A stretch of DNA of 64,000 bases, from positions 186,001 through 250,000 of the forward strand of contig NZ_BDBL01000002.1 of NCBI RefSeq assembly GCF_001612965.1, read 5' to 3'. The notes beneath the pieces are model-generated. The model was not told the origin of the DNA. It saw nothing but the letters and a program-made list of their open reading frames with translations, and searched no databases. Position 1 is the first letter of the stretch; the number at the start of each line of letters is the position of its first letter. The DNA is from Nocardia kruczakiae NBRC 101016 (GTDB lineage: Bacteria; Actinomycetota; Actinomycetes; Mycobacteriales; Mycobacteriaceae). A program made the position numbers and the translations under genes. This document shows positions 24,478 through 34,143 of the stretch, in pieces.

Positions 24478-25956
24478 TCAGCCGTTGCCGTTCAGACCGG
24501 CGCGCACACCTTCCTCGATGCGCTTGCCGATCTCCGGATCGACGTTCTTCCAGTAGTCGAACACCCGGCTCAGCACCGGTTCACGCACGCCGCCGAGCAC
24601 ATGCCCGACCACGTTGTCCACCAGGCGCTCCCGCTGTTCGTCGTTGTACACCTCACGCACCAGCGTGCCCGGCTGTGCCCAGTCGCTGTCCTCGGCGTGC
24701 TGGACGTAGCCGGCCCGCACCTGCTCGGGCTCGAAACTCCACGCCGCCTCCTCCGGGGCGGCGGCCGCGTCGGCATGCGGGCCGCCGAACGAATTCGGCG
24801 CGTACACAGGCACTTCCGGCGCGTTGAAGTCGTAGCGCATGGCGCCCTCCTTGGAGTAGGAGTTCACCTCCGCCGCCCGCGCGCGGTTCGGCGGCAACTG
24901 GTGGTAGTTGGTGCCGATGCGGTAGCGATGGGCGTCGGCATAGGCGAAGACCCGGCCCAGCAGCATCTTGTCCGGCGAATAACCGATACCCGGCACGATC
25001 GCCGACGGCTCGAACGCGGCCTGTTCGATCTCGACGAAGTAGTTGCGCGGGTTGCGGTTCAGCGTCCAGGTGCCGACCTCGATCAGCGGGTAGTCCTTGT
25101 GCGACCACACCTTGGTCAGATCGAACGGGTTGAAGCGGTAGTTCGCCGCCTCGCCCACCGGCATGATCTGTACATACAGAGTCCAGCTCGGGAATTCACC
25201 CCGTTCGATGGCCTCCCACAGATCCTGGCGGTGATAGTCGGGATCGGTGCCGGCCAGCCGGTCGGCCTCCGCCTGAGTCAGGAATTCGATGCCCTGATCG
25301 GTTTTGAAGTGGTACTTCACCCAGAACCGTTCGCCCGCGGCGTTGATCCACTGGTAGGTGTGCGAGCCGTAGCCGTTCATGTGCCGGTAGGTCTTGGGAA
25401 TGCCACGGTCACCCATCAGCCAGGTCACCTGATGCGCCGATTCCGGGCGCAGGGTCCAGAAGTCCCACTGCATGTTGTGATCGCGAAGGCCGTTGCCCGG
25501 CAGTCGCTTCTGCGAACGGATGAAATCGGGGAACTTGATCGGGTCCTTGATGAAGAACACCGGGGTGTTGTTGCCGACCAGATCGTAGTTGCCGTCGGGG
25601 GTGTAGAACTTGACCGCGAAACCGCGCGGATCGCGCCAGGTGTCGGGGCTGCCCTGTTCACCGGCGACGGTGGAGAACCGCGCCAGCGATTCGGTCCGCG
25701 CACCCGGCTGGAACAGCTTCGCCTTGGTGTAGCGGCTGACGTCGTTGGTGACGACGAGCTCGCCGAAGGCGCCCGCACCCTTGGCGTGCACGATCCGCTC
25801 CGGCACCCGCTCCCGGTTGAACTGGGCGAGCTTCTCGATCAGGTAATGGTCGTGCAGCAGAATCGGGCCCTCGGTGCCGGCGGTCAGCGATTCGTTGTCG
25901 CTGGGGACCGGAGTGCCGGTGTTGGTAGTGGTCGGCCCACTGATCGGCTTGGTCAT
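24478..25956 (-). CDS. katA: Monofunctional heme catalase (clade 3)
   Basis: A 492-residue catalase that dismutates hydrogen peroxide. The distal His lies in [13 protein letters not shown] (about residue 57), the Asn region is [12 protein letters not shown], and the proximal heme Tyr is in [14 protein letters not shown] near 341. The length is that of small-subunit clade 3 enzymes, with no C-terminal flavodoxin-like domain. ATG at 25956 has AGGAGG upstream. It is 58 bases downstream of furA in the same direction, so peroxide-responsive FurA control is likely. FurA normally pairs with katG; here its partner is a monofunctional catalase. Confidence 0.95.
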   Translation of the reverse strand: MTKPISGPTTTNTGTPVPSDNESLTAGTEGPILLHDHYLIEKLAQFNRERVPERIVHAKGAGAFGELVVTNDVSRYTKAKLFQPGARTESLARFSTVAGEQGSPDTWRDPRGFAVKFYTPDGNYDLVGNNTPVFFIKDPIKFPDFIRSQKRLPGNGLRDHNMQWDFWTLRPESAHQVTWLMGDRGIPKTYRHMNGYGSHTYQWINAAGERFWVKYHFKTDQGIEFLTQAEADRLAGTDPDYHRQDLWEAIERGEFPSWTLYVQIMPVGEAANYRFNPFDLTKVWSHKDYPLIEVGTWTLNRNPRNYFVEIEQAAFEPSAIVPGIGYSPDKMLLGRVFAYADAHRYRIGTNYHQLPPNRARAAEVNSYSKEGAMRYDFNAPEVPVYAPNSFGGPHADAAAAPEEAAWSFEPEQVRAGYVQHAEDSDWAQPGTLVREVYNDEQRERLVDNVVGHVLGGVREPVLSRVFDYWKNVDPEIGKRIEEGVRAGLNGNG

Positions 25957-26014
25957 CGCAGCCTCCTGTTTCAGCTGTCGCCCGGGAGGTCCGGGCCATC
26001 GTGATGGCGCGTCG

Positions 26015-26437
26015 TCACCGACGGCATTGCGGGCAGAGTCCCCAGAACACGACCTCGGCTTCGTCGATCGTGAACCCGTGCGCATCCGACGGGTCGAGGC
26101 AGGGGGCACGGCCCACGACACAGTCCACGTCCACGACCGTGCCGCAGTTCCTGCACACCAGATGGTGATGGTTGTCGGTGATGCGGGTTTCGTACCGCGC
26201 CGCCGAACCGGCCGGTTCGATCCGGCGCAGCAGGCCCGCGCCCACACAGGCGTGCAATACGTCGTACACGGCCTGTGTCGACACCGAACCCAGCTCCCGC
26301 CGGACCGCGGCGGCCACCCTGTCGGCATCCGAATGCGGATGGGCCGCAACCGCTTCCAACACCGCCACCCGCGGGCGGGTAACCCGCAGGCCGGCCGCAC
26401 GCAATCGTTCGCGCGGATCGAAACCCTCGGTGTGCAT
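26015..26437 (-). CDS. furA: Fur-family regulator (FurA type)
   Basis: A 140-residue Fur-family repressor. The winged HTH includes [22 protein letters not shown] and [18 protein letters not shown]. The metal-binding part has [18 protein letters not shown] and the final CPQCRR, giving the CxxC...CxxC structural zinc site. FurA proteins sense peroxide by metal-catalysed oxidation or by loss of iron. It is the first gene of a furA-catalase operon. ATG at 26437 is placed 36-40 bases after the AT-rich Fur-type box at 26453-26477, which probably mediates autorepression. Confidence 0.93.
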   Translation of the reverse strand: MHTEGFDPRERLRAAGLRVTRPRVAVLEAVAAHPHSDADRVAAAVRRELGSVSTQAVYDVLHACVGAGLLRRIEPAGSAARYETRITDNHHHLVCRNCGTVVDVDCVVGRAPCLDPSDAHGFTIDEAEVVFWGLCPQCRR

Positions 26438-26452
26438 GACCCCAGTCTGCCC

Positions 26453-26477
26453 CTTTTCTGGAATAAGTCAAGAAAAG
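26453..26477 (-). promoter_or_regulatory. FurA-type operator with TTGACT -35
   Basis: CTTTTCT (26453-26459) and AGAAAAG (26471-26477) are exact inverted 7-base arms around 11 bases, in an AT-rich island within GC-rich DNA. On the minus strand the box holds TTGACT, a -35-like hexamer, and matches the mycobacterial furA promoter pattern as I recall it. Confidence 0.7.
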
Positions 26478-26590
26478 ACTCATGGGGATGTTTTCTCCGG
26501 GCCGCACCCCCTTGTCGTGCCGATTCCGATTTGATTGCGGCGGTTGCGTGTTGGACACCACGGCCGGATGCCCGTCGTTAACCTCGACTC

Positions 26591-27937
26591 ATGGGACGCC
26601 TACACGGCTGGTTCATCGGGGTTCTCGTCGTCGTACTGATCGGTGGCGCCTGCGCCACCGCGGTACCGGCACGAGCGGAGGATCCACCGACCTGCGCGGT
26701 CTCGTCCGGACGCGCATTCGAACGGGCCACCCCGGAATCGGCGGGCCTGGATTCGGCGCGGCTGGCTTCCGCGCTGCGGTTCGCCGACGAACGGAACCGG
26801 CTGAACGTCAAAATCTTTCGGCACAACTGCCTGATCGGATCCGGCGCGCACAACGACGCCACCGATACCACGCCGTGGAATATCTGGAGCGTCACCAAAA
26901 GCGTGGTGTCGCTGATCGCCGGAATCGCGTGGGATCAGGGCGAACTCGATATCGACGCGCCGATCGACCGCTACCTGCCGCCCGGACTCGGCGATGCCGC
27001 CCACCGCGCGATCACCGTCGAGGATTTGCTCACCGAGCGCTCCGGCCTGCGCGTCGGAGTGATCAACGAGGGCGTCTCCGGGGTGGTGCCGATCGATCCG
27101 AACAGTGCTGTGCAGGCGCTCGGGGTCCCGCTCGACAATCCGCCCGGCACCCGGTTCTCCTACAGTCAGCGCAACGTCGATCTGCTGTCGTATGTGATCG
27201 AACTGGCCGTCGGTGAACCGCTGCAACAGTTCGCACAGCGGGAACTGTTCTCCCCCTTGGGAATTCAGCGTAGCGACTACTACTGGGCTCGCGACCGTTC
27301 CGGTCACACCTACGGTTACGCGCACCTGATGATCCCGCCGGACGATCTGGCGAAGATCGCCCTGCTGGTCGCAAACCACGGCGACTGGAACGGGGTGCCG
27401 GTGGTCTCGGCCGACTATCTGCGCCGGGCCCAGGAGACGGGCCCGGGCCGCGAGTGTTACGGCTATCTGTTCTGGGCCCGCCCCGGGTGTATCGAGATAC
27501 CGTCGTTCCTGCCCCCGGATGTGTTCGCGATGTCCGGGCTCGGCCTGCAGGACGTCTTCTTCATCCCCAGCCTGGACCTCACCGTGGTGTGGACCGGCGT
27601 CTTCGGCAACCGCAGCAGCGGTGGCCCGACCGGCATCGTGCAGAACCTGACGGAGTTGACCTGGGAGTTCTTCCGCAGATTACTTGGCGCCTTCCGGGAG
27701 CCGCCGATTCCGGATCCCGGCCCCTATGTCGAACCACCGGTCACCCTGGATCCGCGGGCGTTCTTCGATCCGGACATCACCCTGGCGGTATTCGGCGTCG
27801 GGCCCGATGCCTACCGCGGCTGTTCGGTGCTGTCCTGTCTGAATACGCCACTGGCACCGCCGTTCTCGGACGCCCCACCGGGCTGCGCACTGCTGGTCTG
27901 CCTCGGGCCCGATCCCCGCACACCCGGAATCCGCTGA
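26591..27937 (+). CDS. Exported serine hydrolase of the beta-lactamase/PBP-like family
   Basis: A 448-residue protein with a signal peptide (hydrophobic WFIGVLVVVLIGGACATAV, cut near ARA-E at about residue 30). The nucleophile motif SxxK is WSVTKSVVSLI near residue 99 and the second motif is YSQRN near 195; the usual HxG third motif is not obvious. A Pro-rich C-terminal extension carries CSVLSC and CALLVC pairs. Such enzymes are esterases or D-Ala peptidases, not always beta-lactamases. The start at 26591 lies 6 bases after a TAACCT hexamer, so it is probably leaderless. It diverges from furA. Confidence 0.82.
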   Translation: MGRLHGWFIGVLVVVLIGGACATAVPARAEDPPTCAVSSGRAFERATPESAGLDSARLASALRFADERNRLNVKIFRHNCLIGSGAHNDATDTTPWNIWSVTKSVVSLIAGIAWDQGELDIDAPIDRYLPPGLGDAAHRAITVEDLLTERSGLRVGVINEGVSGVVPIDPNSAVQALGVPLDNPPGTRFSYSQRNVDLLSYVIELAVGEPLQQFAQRELFSPLGIQRSDYYWARDRSGHTYGYAHLMIPPDDLAKIALLVANHGDWNGVPVVSADYLRRAQETGPGRECYGYLFWARPGCIEIPSFLPPDVFAMSGLGLQDVFFIPSLDLTVVWTGVFGNRSSGGPTGIVQNLTELTWEFFRRLLGAFREPPIPDPGPYVEPPVTLDPRAFFDPDITLAVFGVGPDAYRGCSVLSCLNTPLAPPFSDAPPGCALLVCLGPDPRTPGIR

Positions 27938-28010
27938 CGCGGCGGCGTGATGCGCGGAGTCGGGCGGACAGCTCCGGCACGCGCTCCCGGGCCGGGCCGG
28001 CGAGGTCGGG

Positions 28011-28427
28011 TCAGCCGGCGATTCGCCCGATCCGCGCGGTATCCATATAGTCACGGAACAGGGTGACCTCGCCGTCCCGCACGTGCACCACGTTGACCGA
28101 GGTGTGAACCCGCGCCCGCGGCGCCCCCGGCAGCGTCATATCCACCTCGTTCTCCACGAAAAGCACTCCGTCCTCGGTCGATTCGTACACCGTGGGATAG
28201 ACGCCGTGCACCTCGATGCCGGACAGACCCGACCAGCGTTGCGCGAGGTGTTCGCGGATCGCCTCCCGTCCCTCGAGCCGCTGCGGCATTCCCGGAATCG
28301 GGAACGGGATCTCGAAGACCGCATCGGGGGCGAGCGCCGCGACGAAGGCATCGGCATCGCGCACCGGCAATGTCGCGAACAGGTCCTCGACCACCTGGCG
28401 GGCACTGCGCACCGAACTGGAAACCAT
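28011..28427 (-). CDS. SnoaL-like polyketide cyclase/NTF2-fold protein
   Basis: A 138-residue NTF2-fold protein: VVEDLFATLPVRDADAFVAALAPDAVFEIPF, then a central GREAIREHL helix and HTSVNVVHVRDGEVTLFRDYMD. This is the SnoaL-like arrangement with the catalytic-type Asp near the C-terminus (FRDYMD). A hydrolase or isomerase role is possible. ATG at 28427 has AGGGAG upstream. It diverges from the TetR gene at 28522, with two direct repeats between, so it is probably the TetR target. Confidence 0.82.
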   Translation of the reverse strand: MVSSSVRSARQVVEDLFATLPVRDADAFVAALAPDAVFEIPFPIPGMPQRLEGREAIREHLAQRWSGLSGIEVHGVYPTVYESTEDGVLFVENEVDMTLPGAPRARVHTSVNVVHVRDGEVTLFRDYMDTARIGRIAG

Positions 28428-28449
28428 GACAAACTCCCTATGCTAGAAG

Positions 28450-28493
28450 CGGAACGTACGCCCCGTTTATAATCCGGAACGCACGCCCCGTTT
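28450..28493. promoter_or_regulatory. Two 19-bp direct repeats between SnoaL-like and TetR genes
   Basis: CGGAACGTACGCCCCGTTT (28450-28468) and CGGAACGCACGCCCCGTTT (28475-28493) differ at one base and repeat with a 25-bp period. Each has AACG/CGTT half-sites 15 bases apart. TATAAT (28468-28473) lies between them. Such tandem sites are typical of cooperative TetR binding. Confidence 0.7.
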
Positions 28494-28521
28494 GTCAACG
28501 GTTGCCCGGTAGACTCGCCGT

Positions 28522-29118
28522 GTGGCGGAGAAACAGTCAGCGGACCCGGCGGCCGAACCACGCCGCGCCCTGCGCGCCGACGCCCGCCGCAACCGGGAAC
28601 GGGTACTCGCGGCCGCCCGGGAAGCCTTTGCCGCCGAAGGTATTTCGGTCCCCTTGGATGAGATCGCGCGGCGCGCCGGGGTAGGCCCCGGCACCGTGTA
28701 CCGCCATTTCCCCACCAAGGAAGCCCTGTTCCACGCCGCCATCGTCGACAACATCGAGCGAATGCTCGACTACGCGCGCAGCCTCGAGTCCGCCGCTGAT
28801 CCCGGGGCCGCCTTCTTCGACCTGCTGGACCACATGGTCGCCGAGGGCGGGGTCAAGCGCGACCTCGCCGACGCGCTGGGCGGTCACGAGACGATCGAGA
28901 TCACCGGTCCCACAAAAGAATTCCAGGCCGCGATCGCCCGGTTGCTGCGGCGCGCGCAGGATGGCGGCGCGATCCGCGGCGATATCGACTTCGACGATCT
29001 GATGCGGGTACTGAAGGGCACCTTCGCGGGTACGCACACCGCCACCGGAGATCAGCGAGCCCGCGCTTTCGCCGTCGTCTTCGACGGACTCCGGGCCCGC
29101 TGCGCACCAGCCGGCTGA
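28522..29118 (+). CDS. TetR-family regulator
   Basis: A 198-residue protein. The HTH is NRERVLAAAREAFAAEGISV then LDEIARRAGVGPGTVYRHFPTKEAL (residues 25-72), a canonical TetR_N. The C-terminal domain is a small helical bundle of the SBI/AcrR type. The GTG at 28522 is 6 bases after a TAGACT -10 hexamer (28510-28515), supporting a leaderless start. It is probably an autorepressor and repressor of the divergent SnoaL-like gene through the 25-bp-spaced repeats. Confidence 0.88.
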   Translation: MAEKQSADPAAEPRRALRADARRNRERVLAAAREAFAAEGISVPLDEIARRAGVGPGTVYRHFPTKEALFHAAIVDNIERMLDYARSLESAADPGAAFFDLLDHMVAEGGVKRDLADALGGHETIEITGPTKEFQAAIARLLRRAQDGGAIRGDIDFDDLMRVLKGTFAGTHTATGDQRARAFAVVFDGLRARCAPAG

Positions 29119-29153
29119 GCCCCCGCGAGAAACCCGCTGAGCGGCGACAAGAA

Positions 29154-29183
29154 AACGGGCCGCCCGCAATCGGACGGCCCGTT
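29154..29183. terminator. Bidirectional terminator between TetR and asd
   Basis: AACGGGCCG (29154-29162) pairs exactly with CGGCCCGTT (29175-29183) around a 12-base loop, placed between two converging genes. Confidence 0.75.
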
Positions 29184-29212
29184 CGAAGTGAACGTCGACA
29201 GAGAACCCAGTG

Positions 29213-30286
<1,074 letters not shown>

Positions 30287-30325
30287 TTACGCTGCGCTGC
30301 CGCCTCCGCGCTTGACCCGATCATG

Positions 30326-31591
30326 TCAGCGCCCCGATCCCGCGTGCACGACCGCGACCTCGTCGCCGCCGAGGTCGAACGCCTTGTGCAATACCTGCAC
30401 GGCGCCGTCCAGCTCGGTGTCCTTGACCAGCACCGAGATGCGGATCTCGGAGGTGGAAATCAGGTCGATGTTGATTCCGGCCTTCGCCAGCGCCTCACAG
30501 AAGGTGGCGGTGACGCCGGGGTGGCTCTTCATCCCCGCGCCGACCAGCGACACCTTGCCGATGTGGTCGTCGTAGAGGACCTGGCTGAAGCCCAGCTCGC
30601 CCTGACGCTTGGTCAGAAACTCGACCGCGCGCGGCCCGTCGGCCCTGGGCAGAGTGAAGGTGATGTCGGTCTTGCCCGTCTCGACCTTGGAGATGTTCTG
30701 CAACACCATGTCGATGTTGATCTCGGCGTCGGCGATGGCCCGGAACACCTTGGCCGCGTAGCCCGGCTCGTCCGGCAGGGCCACCACGGTCACCTTGGCC
30801 TCGCTGCGATCGTGCGCGACGCCGGTGAGAATTGCGTCCTCCAAGGGGATGTCCTCCATCGATCCGTAGATATAGGTGCCCTTGCGGTCGGTATAGGACG
30901 ACCGCACGTGCACCGGAACGTTGTAGCGGCGGGCGTATTCGACGCAGCGCAGCATCAGCACCTTGGCGCCGGTGGCGGCGAGCTCGAGCATCTCCTCGAA
31001 GCTCACCTGCTCCAGCTTCTGCGCATCCGGCACGATCCGCGGATCGGCGGTGAACACGCCGTCGACATCGGTGTAGATCTCGCAGACGTCGGCCTCCAGC
31101 GCGGCGGCCAGCGCGACCGCGGTGGTGTCGGAGCCGCCGCGGCCCAGCGTGGTGATGTCGCGGCTGTCCTGCGAAACGCCCTGGAACCCCGCGACCAGCA
31201 CGATCAAACCCTCGTCGAGGGCATCGCGAACCCGGGACGGGGTCACGTCGATGATGCGGGCGTTGCCGTGGGTGCCGGTGGTGATGACTCCCGCCTGGGA
31301 ACCGGTGAACGACCGCGCCTCGGCGCCGAGCGAGTGAATCGCCATGGCCACCAACGCATTCGAGATACGCTCACCTGAGGTCAGCAGCATGTCGAGTTCG
31401 CGGGCCGGCGGCGCGGGCGCCACCTGCTGGGCCAGGTCGAGCAGTTCGTCGGTGGTGTCACCCATTGCCGAGCACACGACGACCACGTCGTGTCCCTGCT
31501 TCTTCGTCTCGACGATCCGCTCAGCGACGCGCCGGATCCGCTCGGCAGACTCGAGCGAAGATCCTCCGTACTTCTGAACGACGAGAGCCAC
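30326..31591 (-). CDS. ask: Aspartokinase (alpha subunit, with nested beta start)
   Basis: A 421-residue aspartokinase phosphorylating aspartate with [16 protein letters not shown] starts the kinase domain, with [13 protein letters not shown] near 151-163. Two C-terminal ACT domains mediate Lys/Thr feedback ([29 protein letters not shown]). GTG at 31591 is chosen because GGAGG lies 8 bases upstream; TTG 31606 is too close to it. An internal ATG at 30859 ([14 protein letters not shown], residue 245) matches the place of the separately translated beta subunit in mycobacteria and corynebacteria. Homologues of identical length (421 residues) occur in Mycobacterium. Confidence 0.95.
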   Translation of the reverse strand: MALVVQKYGGSSLESAERIRRVAERIVETKKQGHDVVVVCSAMGDTTDELLDLAQQVAPAPPARELDMLLTSGERISNALVAMAIHSLGAEARSFTGSQAGVITTGTHGNARIIDVTPSRVRDALDEGLIVLVAGFQGVSQDSRDITTLGRGGSDTTAVALAAALEADVCEIYTDVDGVFTADPRIVPDAQKLEQVSFEEMLELAATGAKVLMLRCVEYARRYNVPVHVRSSYTDRKGTYIYGSMEDIPLEDAILTGVAHDRSEAKVTVVALPDEPGYAAKVFRAIADAEINIDMVLQNISKVETGKTDITFTLPRADGPRAVEFLTKRQGELGFSQVLYDDHIGKVSLVGAGMKSHPGVTATFCEALAKAGINIDLISTSEIRISVLVKDTELDGAVQVLHKAFDLGGDEVAVVHAGSGR

Positions 31592-31979
31592 AGTGGGGTC
31601 CTCCAAGATCGACTAGCTGCTGTTACAGCCAATAAGACTACCGATCGGAGTCCGCTCGGTGGTCGGCTACCTCCGAGCGGCAACCGGGAGCAGCCGGGTT
31701 CGACCACGGAATTCGCTACCCGGACCAGCGGCGATCCCGTCCCCGGACGGCGCCGCGGGGCGCCGCCGCGACTGCAGAGCCCTTGCCGGGCATCGGAATC
31801 GGCGCGAACAGCCTCGTTCATCAGCGGTTTTCCGGGTTCGCCGGACTCGGTGACCCGATCCCGCCCGAACAGCCGGCGTACCGGTGTGAGTAATCACACC
31901 GACCGGTTTAGCACCCGGTCGGCGAACCCCTTCCCGCGAGTTCCCTGTACACGTCGCGGCGAAAGCGCACGATGGGCCC
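31592..31979. other. 388-bp divergent intergenic region with an 18-bp palindrome
   Basis: No coding frame is supported. The main feature is GGTGTGA-GTAA-TCACACC at 31883-31900, an exact inverted repeat resembling a CRP half-site pair (TGTGA...TCACA) but with a 4-base, not 6-base, spacer. It lies 80 bases upstream of the YjbQ gene and about 290 from ask. A smaller palindrome GCTGTTACAGC lies near the ask promoter. Confidence 0.5.
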
Positions 31980-32396
31980 ATGAAGAGCATCGAAATCGAG
32001 CTGCACACCGGTGATCGTGAGGTCGTCCACGACCTCACCCCGCAGTGCGCCACGTTTCTGCGCGAGGCCGGCTGCGGCGACGGACTGCTGCACGTCTTCG
32101 TCCCGCACGCCACCGCCGGCGTGGCCCTGATAGAGCTCGGCGCGGGCAGCGACGACGATCTGCTGCGCGCCCTGCGCGATCTGCTGCCGGCCGACGATCG
32201 CTGGCGCCACGCCCACGGCTCGCGCGGGCACGGCCGCTCGCACGTCATGCCCGCGCTGATCGCGCCTTATGCCACCGTGCCGGTGCTGGGCGGCGAGTTG
32301 ACGCTCGGCACCTGGCAGTCCATCGCCTTCGTGGACCTCAACGTCGACAACCCGGTCCGCCGGGTGCGCCTGTCCTTCCTGCGCGACGCCGGGTGA
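31980..32396 (+). CDS. YjbQ/UPF0047 family protein
   Basis: A 138-residue UPF0047 protein. The motifs HATAGVALIE (near 43), HGRSHVMPALIAP (near 83) and LGTWQSIAFVDLN (near 108) are those of the family, whose His residues form a metal or thiamine-phosphate site. Members have thiamin phosphate synthase or phosphatase-like activity reported, but the physiological role is unclear. ATG at 31980 is the only start. It diverges from ask. Confidence 0.85.
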   Translation: MKSIEIELHTGDREVVHDLTPQCATFLREAGCGDGLLHVFVPHATAGVALIELGAGSDDDLLRALRDLLPADDRWRHAHGSRGHGRSHVMPALIAPYATVPVLGGELTLGTWQSIAFVDLNVDNPVRRVRLSFLRDAG

Positions 32397-32402
32397 TCCC
32401 GG

Positions 32403-32978
32403 TCAGGCGCGCTCGAACCAGGTGACCTGGGCACCGTTGCCGAATTCCTGCCGCCGGACCGGCCGGAAGGCGGTCGGCGAGAAGTTCCCCGACACCACCG
32501 GGATCCCGGCGCCGAGCAGCACGGGATAGCTCTTGATGATCACCTCGTCGATCTCGTCGATCAGGGCGCCGGCGAGTGTGCCGCCGCCGCACAGCCAGAT
32601 GTCCTTGCCGTCCTGCTGCTTCAACTTCCGCACCAGCGCGACCGGATCGTCGGCCACGACCTCGACGTTCGGATCGTCCACCGGGTCCAGGGTGGTCGAG
32701 ACGACGTACTGCTTCATATGCGCATACGGGCTGGTGACACCGATCTCCAGCGCGGGTTCGTAGGTCCCGCGCCCCATGATCAGCGTGTCCCATTCCCGAT
32801 TCGGAGTTTCCACCGGCAGATTCACATGCGGGCGGATATGGGTGGGCACCACCTCCGGATACCGCTCGTTGAACCAGTCCAACATCTCCTGGGACACGGG
32901 GTAGATGTCGACCTCGCCACCCGGGCCGGCGATATAGCCGTCGAGGGAGACGCCGACGTAGTAGACGAGCTTTCGCAT
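32403..32978 (-). CDS. Dihydrofolate reductase-like (RibD C-terminal domain) protein
   Basis: A 191-residue protein of the YwjB/RibD-C group: KLVYYVGVSLDGYIAGPGG at the start, TLIMGRGTYEP near 66-75, and LCGGGTLAGALIDEIDE near 128-144. The glycine-rich NADPH loop is conserved. Such stand-alone domains reduce pteridine- or pyrimidine-like compounds; the substrate is unknown. ATG at 32978 has AGGTGG upstream. It converges on the YjbQ gene and ends 6 bases from it. Confidence 0.82.
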   Translation of the reverse strand: MRKLVYYVGVSLDGYIAGPGGEVDIYPVSQEMLDWFNERYPEVVPTHIRPHVNLPVETPNREWDTLIMGRGTYEPALEIGVTSPYAHMKQYVVSTTLDPVDDPNVEVVADDPVALVRKLKQQDGKDIWLCGGGTLAGALIDEIDEVIIKSYPVLLGAGIPVVSGNFSPTAFRPVRRQEFGNGAQVTWFERA

Positions 32979-33171
32979 CCTGATACCACCTTGACTGTTG
33001 CACTCTAACTGTAGTGGTTGAAACGTAGTACTACGGACGGAGTGGTGTCAAGAGGGGATGGCGCTTTTTCGCGCGTCGGTTCGAGGGATCACTGAGAGCA
33101 GGCGATTTCGCGCGCCAGGGAACTGCGACAGCGACTTGTGAGCAGTATCACATCGAACGATAATGGCGGTC

Positions 33172-33357
33172 ATGCAGGCGCATGTAGGCGATCACATCCT
33201 CGTCCACAGCAATGCTGTGGGAATGCCCGAACGCACCGGCGAAATCATCGAGGCGCGCGGCAGCGACGGCGCCCCGCCCTATGTCGTCCGGTTCGAGGAC
33301 GGACACGAAAGTCTGGTCTTTCCGGGGCCCGACTGGGAGGTCCTCCACCACCGGTAG
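33172..33357 (+). CDS. DUF1918 domain protein (61 aa)
   Basis: Matches DUF1918: MQAHVGDHILVHSNAVG then GEIIEARGSDGAPPYVVRFEDG and ESLVFPGPDWEVLHH, a small SH3-like barrel common in Actinobacteria. ATG at 33172 is preferred over 33163: a GATAAT -10 (33159-33164) ends 7 bases upstream, giving a leaderless start at the family's typical N-terminus. Function is unknown. Confidence 0.8.
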   Translation: MQAHVGDHILVHSNAVGMPERTGEIIEARGSDGAPPYVVRFEDGHESLVFPGPDWEVLHHR

Positions 33358-33534
33358 CTGTGCGGACGAGCAACGTCAAGCCCCCTTTCCCACCCGGGGG
33401 CAGTCCCTCTTCGGGCAAGTGACCACTCACCCGGCAATCGCCGGGCCACCGGCGCGCCATGCCGACGCCGAGTACGCCGCCGATCCGCCCCGGCAGCGCG
33501 ACCGCAAACGCGGCACGCCCGACCGAACCTAATC

Positions 33535-33548
33535 AGACTGGTCGGTCT
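33535..33548. promoter_or_regulatory. Near-palindrome ahead of the SRPBCC gene
   Basis: AGACTGGTCGGTCT reads almost the same on both strands (AGACCGACCAGTCT), the pattern of TetR/AcrR-type operators in Actinobacteria. It is 83 bases upstream of the SRPBCC start. No regulator gene is adjacent. Confidence 0.4.
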
Positions 33549-33630
33549 CTGTAACTCCGGGAACAGACCACACGGTTGACGACCGCGTGTGACGGCGGAG
33601 ACAATCGGCCGAAGCAGTGGAGGGCAAGAC

Positions 33631-34089
33631 ATGCGCACGAAGACCGACCACCGATTCATCATCGATGTCGAACCCGATCAGGTTCAGGAAGCATTGCTGG
33701 CCGTCGAGCGGATTCCGGAATGGTCGCCCGCGCATCGAGATGTGCGCGTCGCGACCCGCGACGAATTCGACCGTCCCCGCCGCGTCTACGCCACGGTGAC
33801 GACCCTCAACAACTCCGACCGTCAGGTCCTCGAGTACACCTGCACCCCGGAACGCATCTCCTGGGAAGTGGTGGAGAGCGCCGCCGGTGGCGGCGGCAAG
33901 GGCTGGTTCGACATCGAGGAGACCGACGAGGGCACCGAGGTCTGGTACCACTCCGAGGTGTATCTGCCGATCCCGGTTCCCGGTCTGCTGCTCAAGCGCA
34001 CGCTGTCGCGGGCCAACGACGAGGCGGTGCAGAACCTCATCGAATACATCGAAAAATTTCCCTTCGGCGAGAACTACGAGGTCGGCTGA
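33631..34089 (+). CDS. SRPBCC (START-like) family protein
   Basis: A 152-residue Bet v1-like protein: TDHRFIIDVEPDQVQEALLAVERIPEWSP start, WEVVESAAGGGGKGWFDIEE central strand and a long C-terminal helix (RANDEAVQNLIEYIEKFP). Such proteins bind lipids or aromatic ligands, and polyketide cyclases belong here. ATG at 33631 has GGAGGG upstream. It is followed by the LtrA gene in the same direction with a 54-base gap, so the two may share a transcript. Confidence 0.82.
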   Translation: MRTKTDHRFIIDVEPDQVQEALLAVERIPEWSPAHRDVRVATRDEFDRPRRVYATVTTLNNSDRQVLEYTCTPERISWEVVESAAGGGGKGWFDIEETDEGTEVWYHSEVYLPIPVPGLLLKRTLSRANDEAVQNLIEYIEKFPFGENYEVG

Positions 34090-34143
34090 CCGAGAAGTTC
34101 GCCGTCGCGGGCGCTGACGTCGGCTTCCTGTCACGATGTGCGA

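Noticed and set aside
31592..31606. TTG start for ask five codons upstream
   Set aside because: It overlaps the GGAGG that serves the GTG at 31591; the GTG start also gives the conserved 421-residue length.
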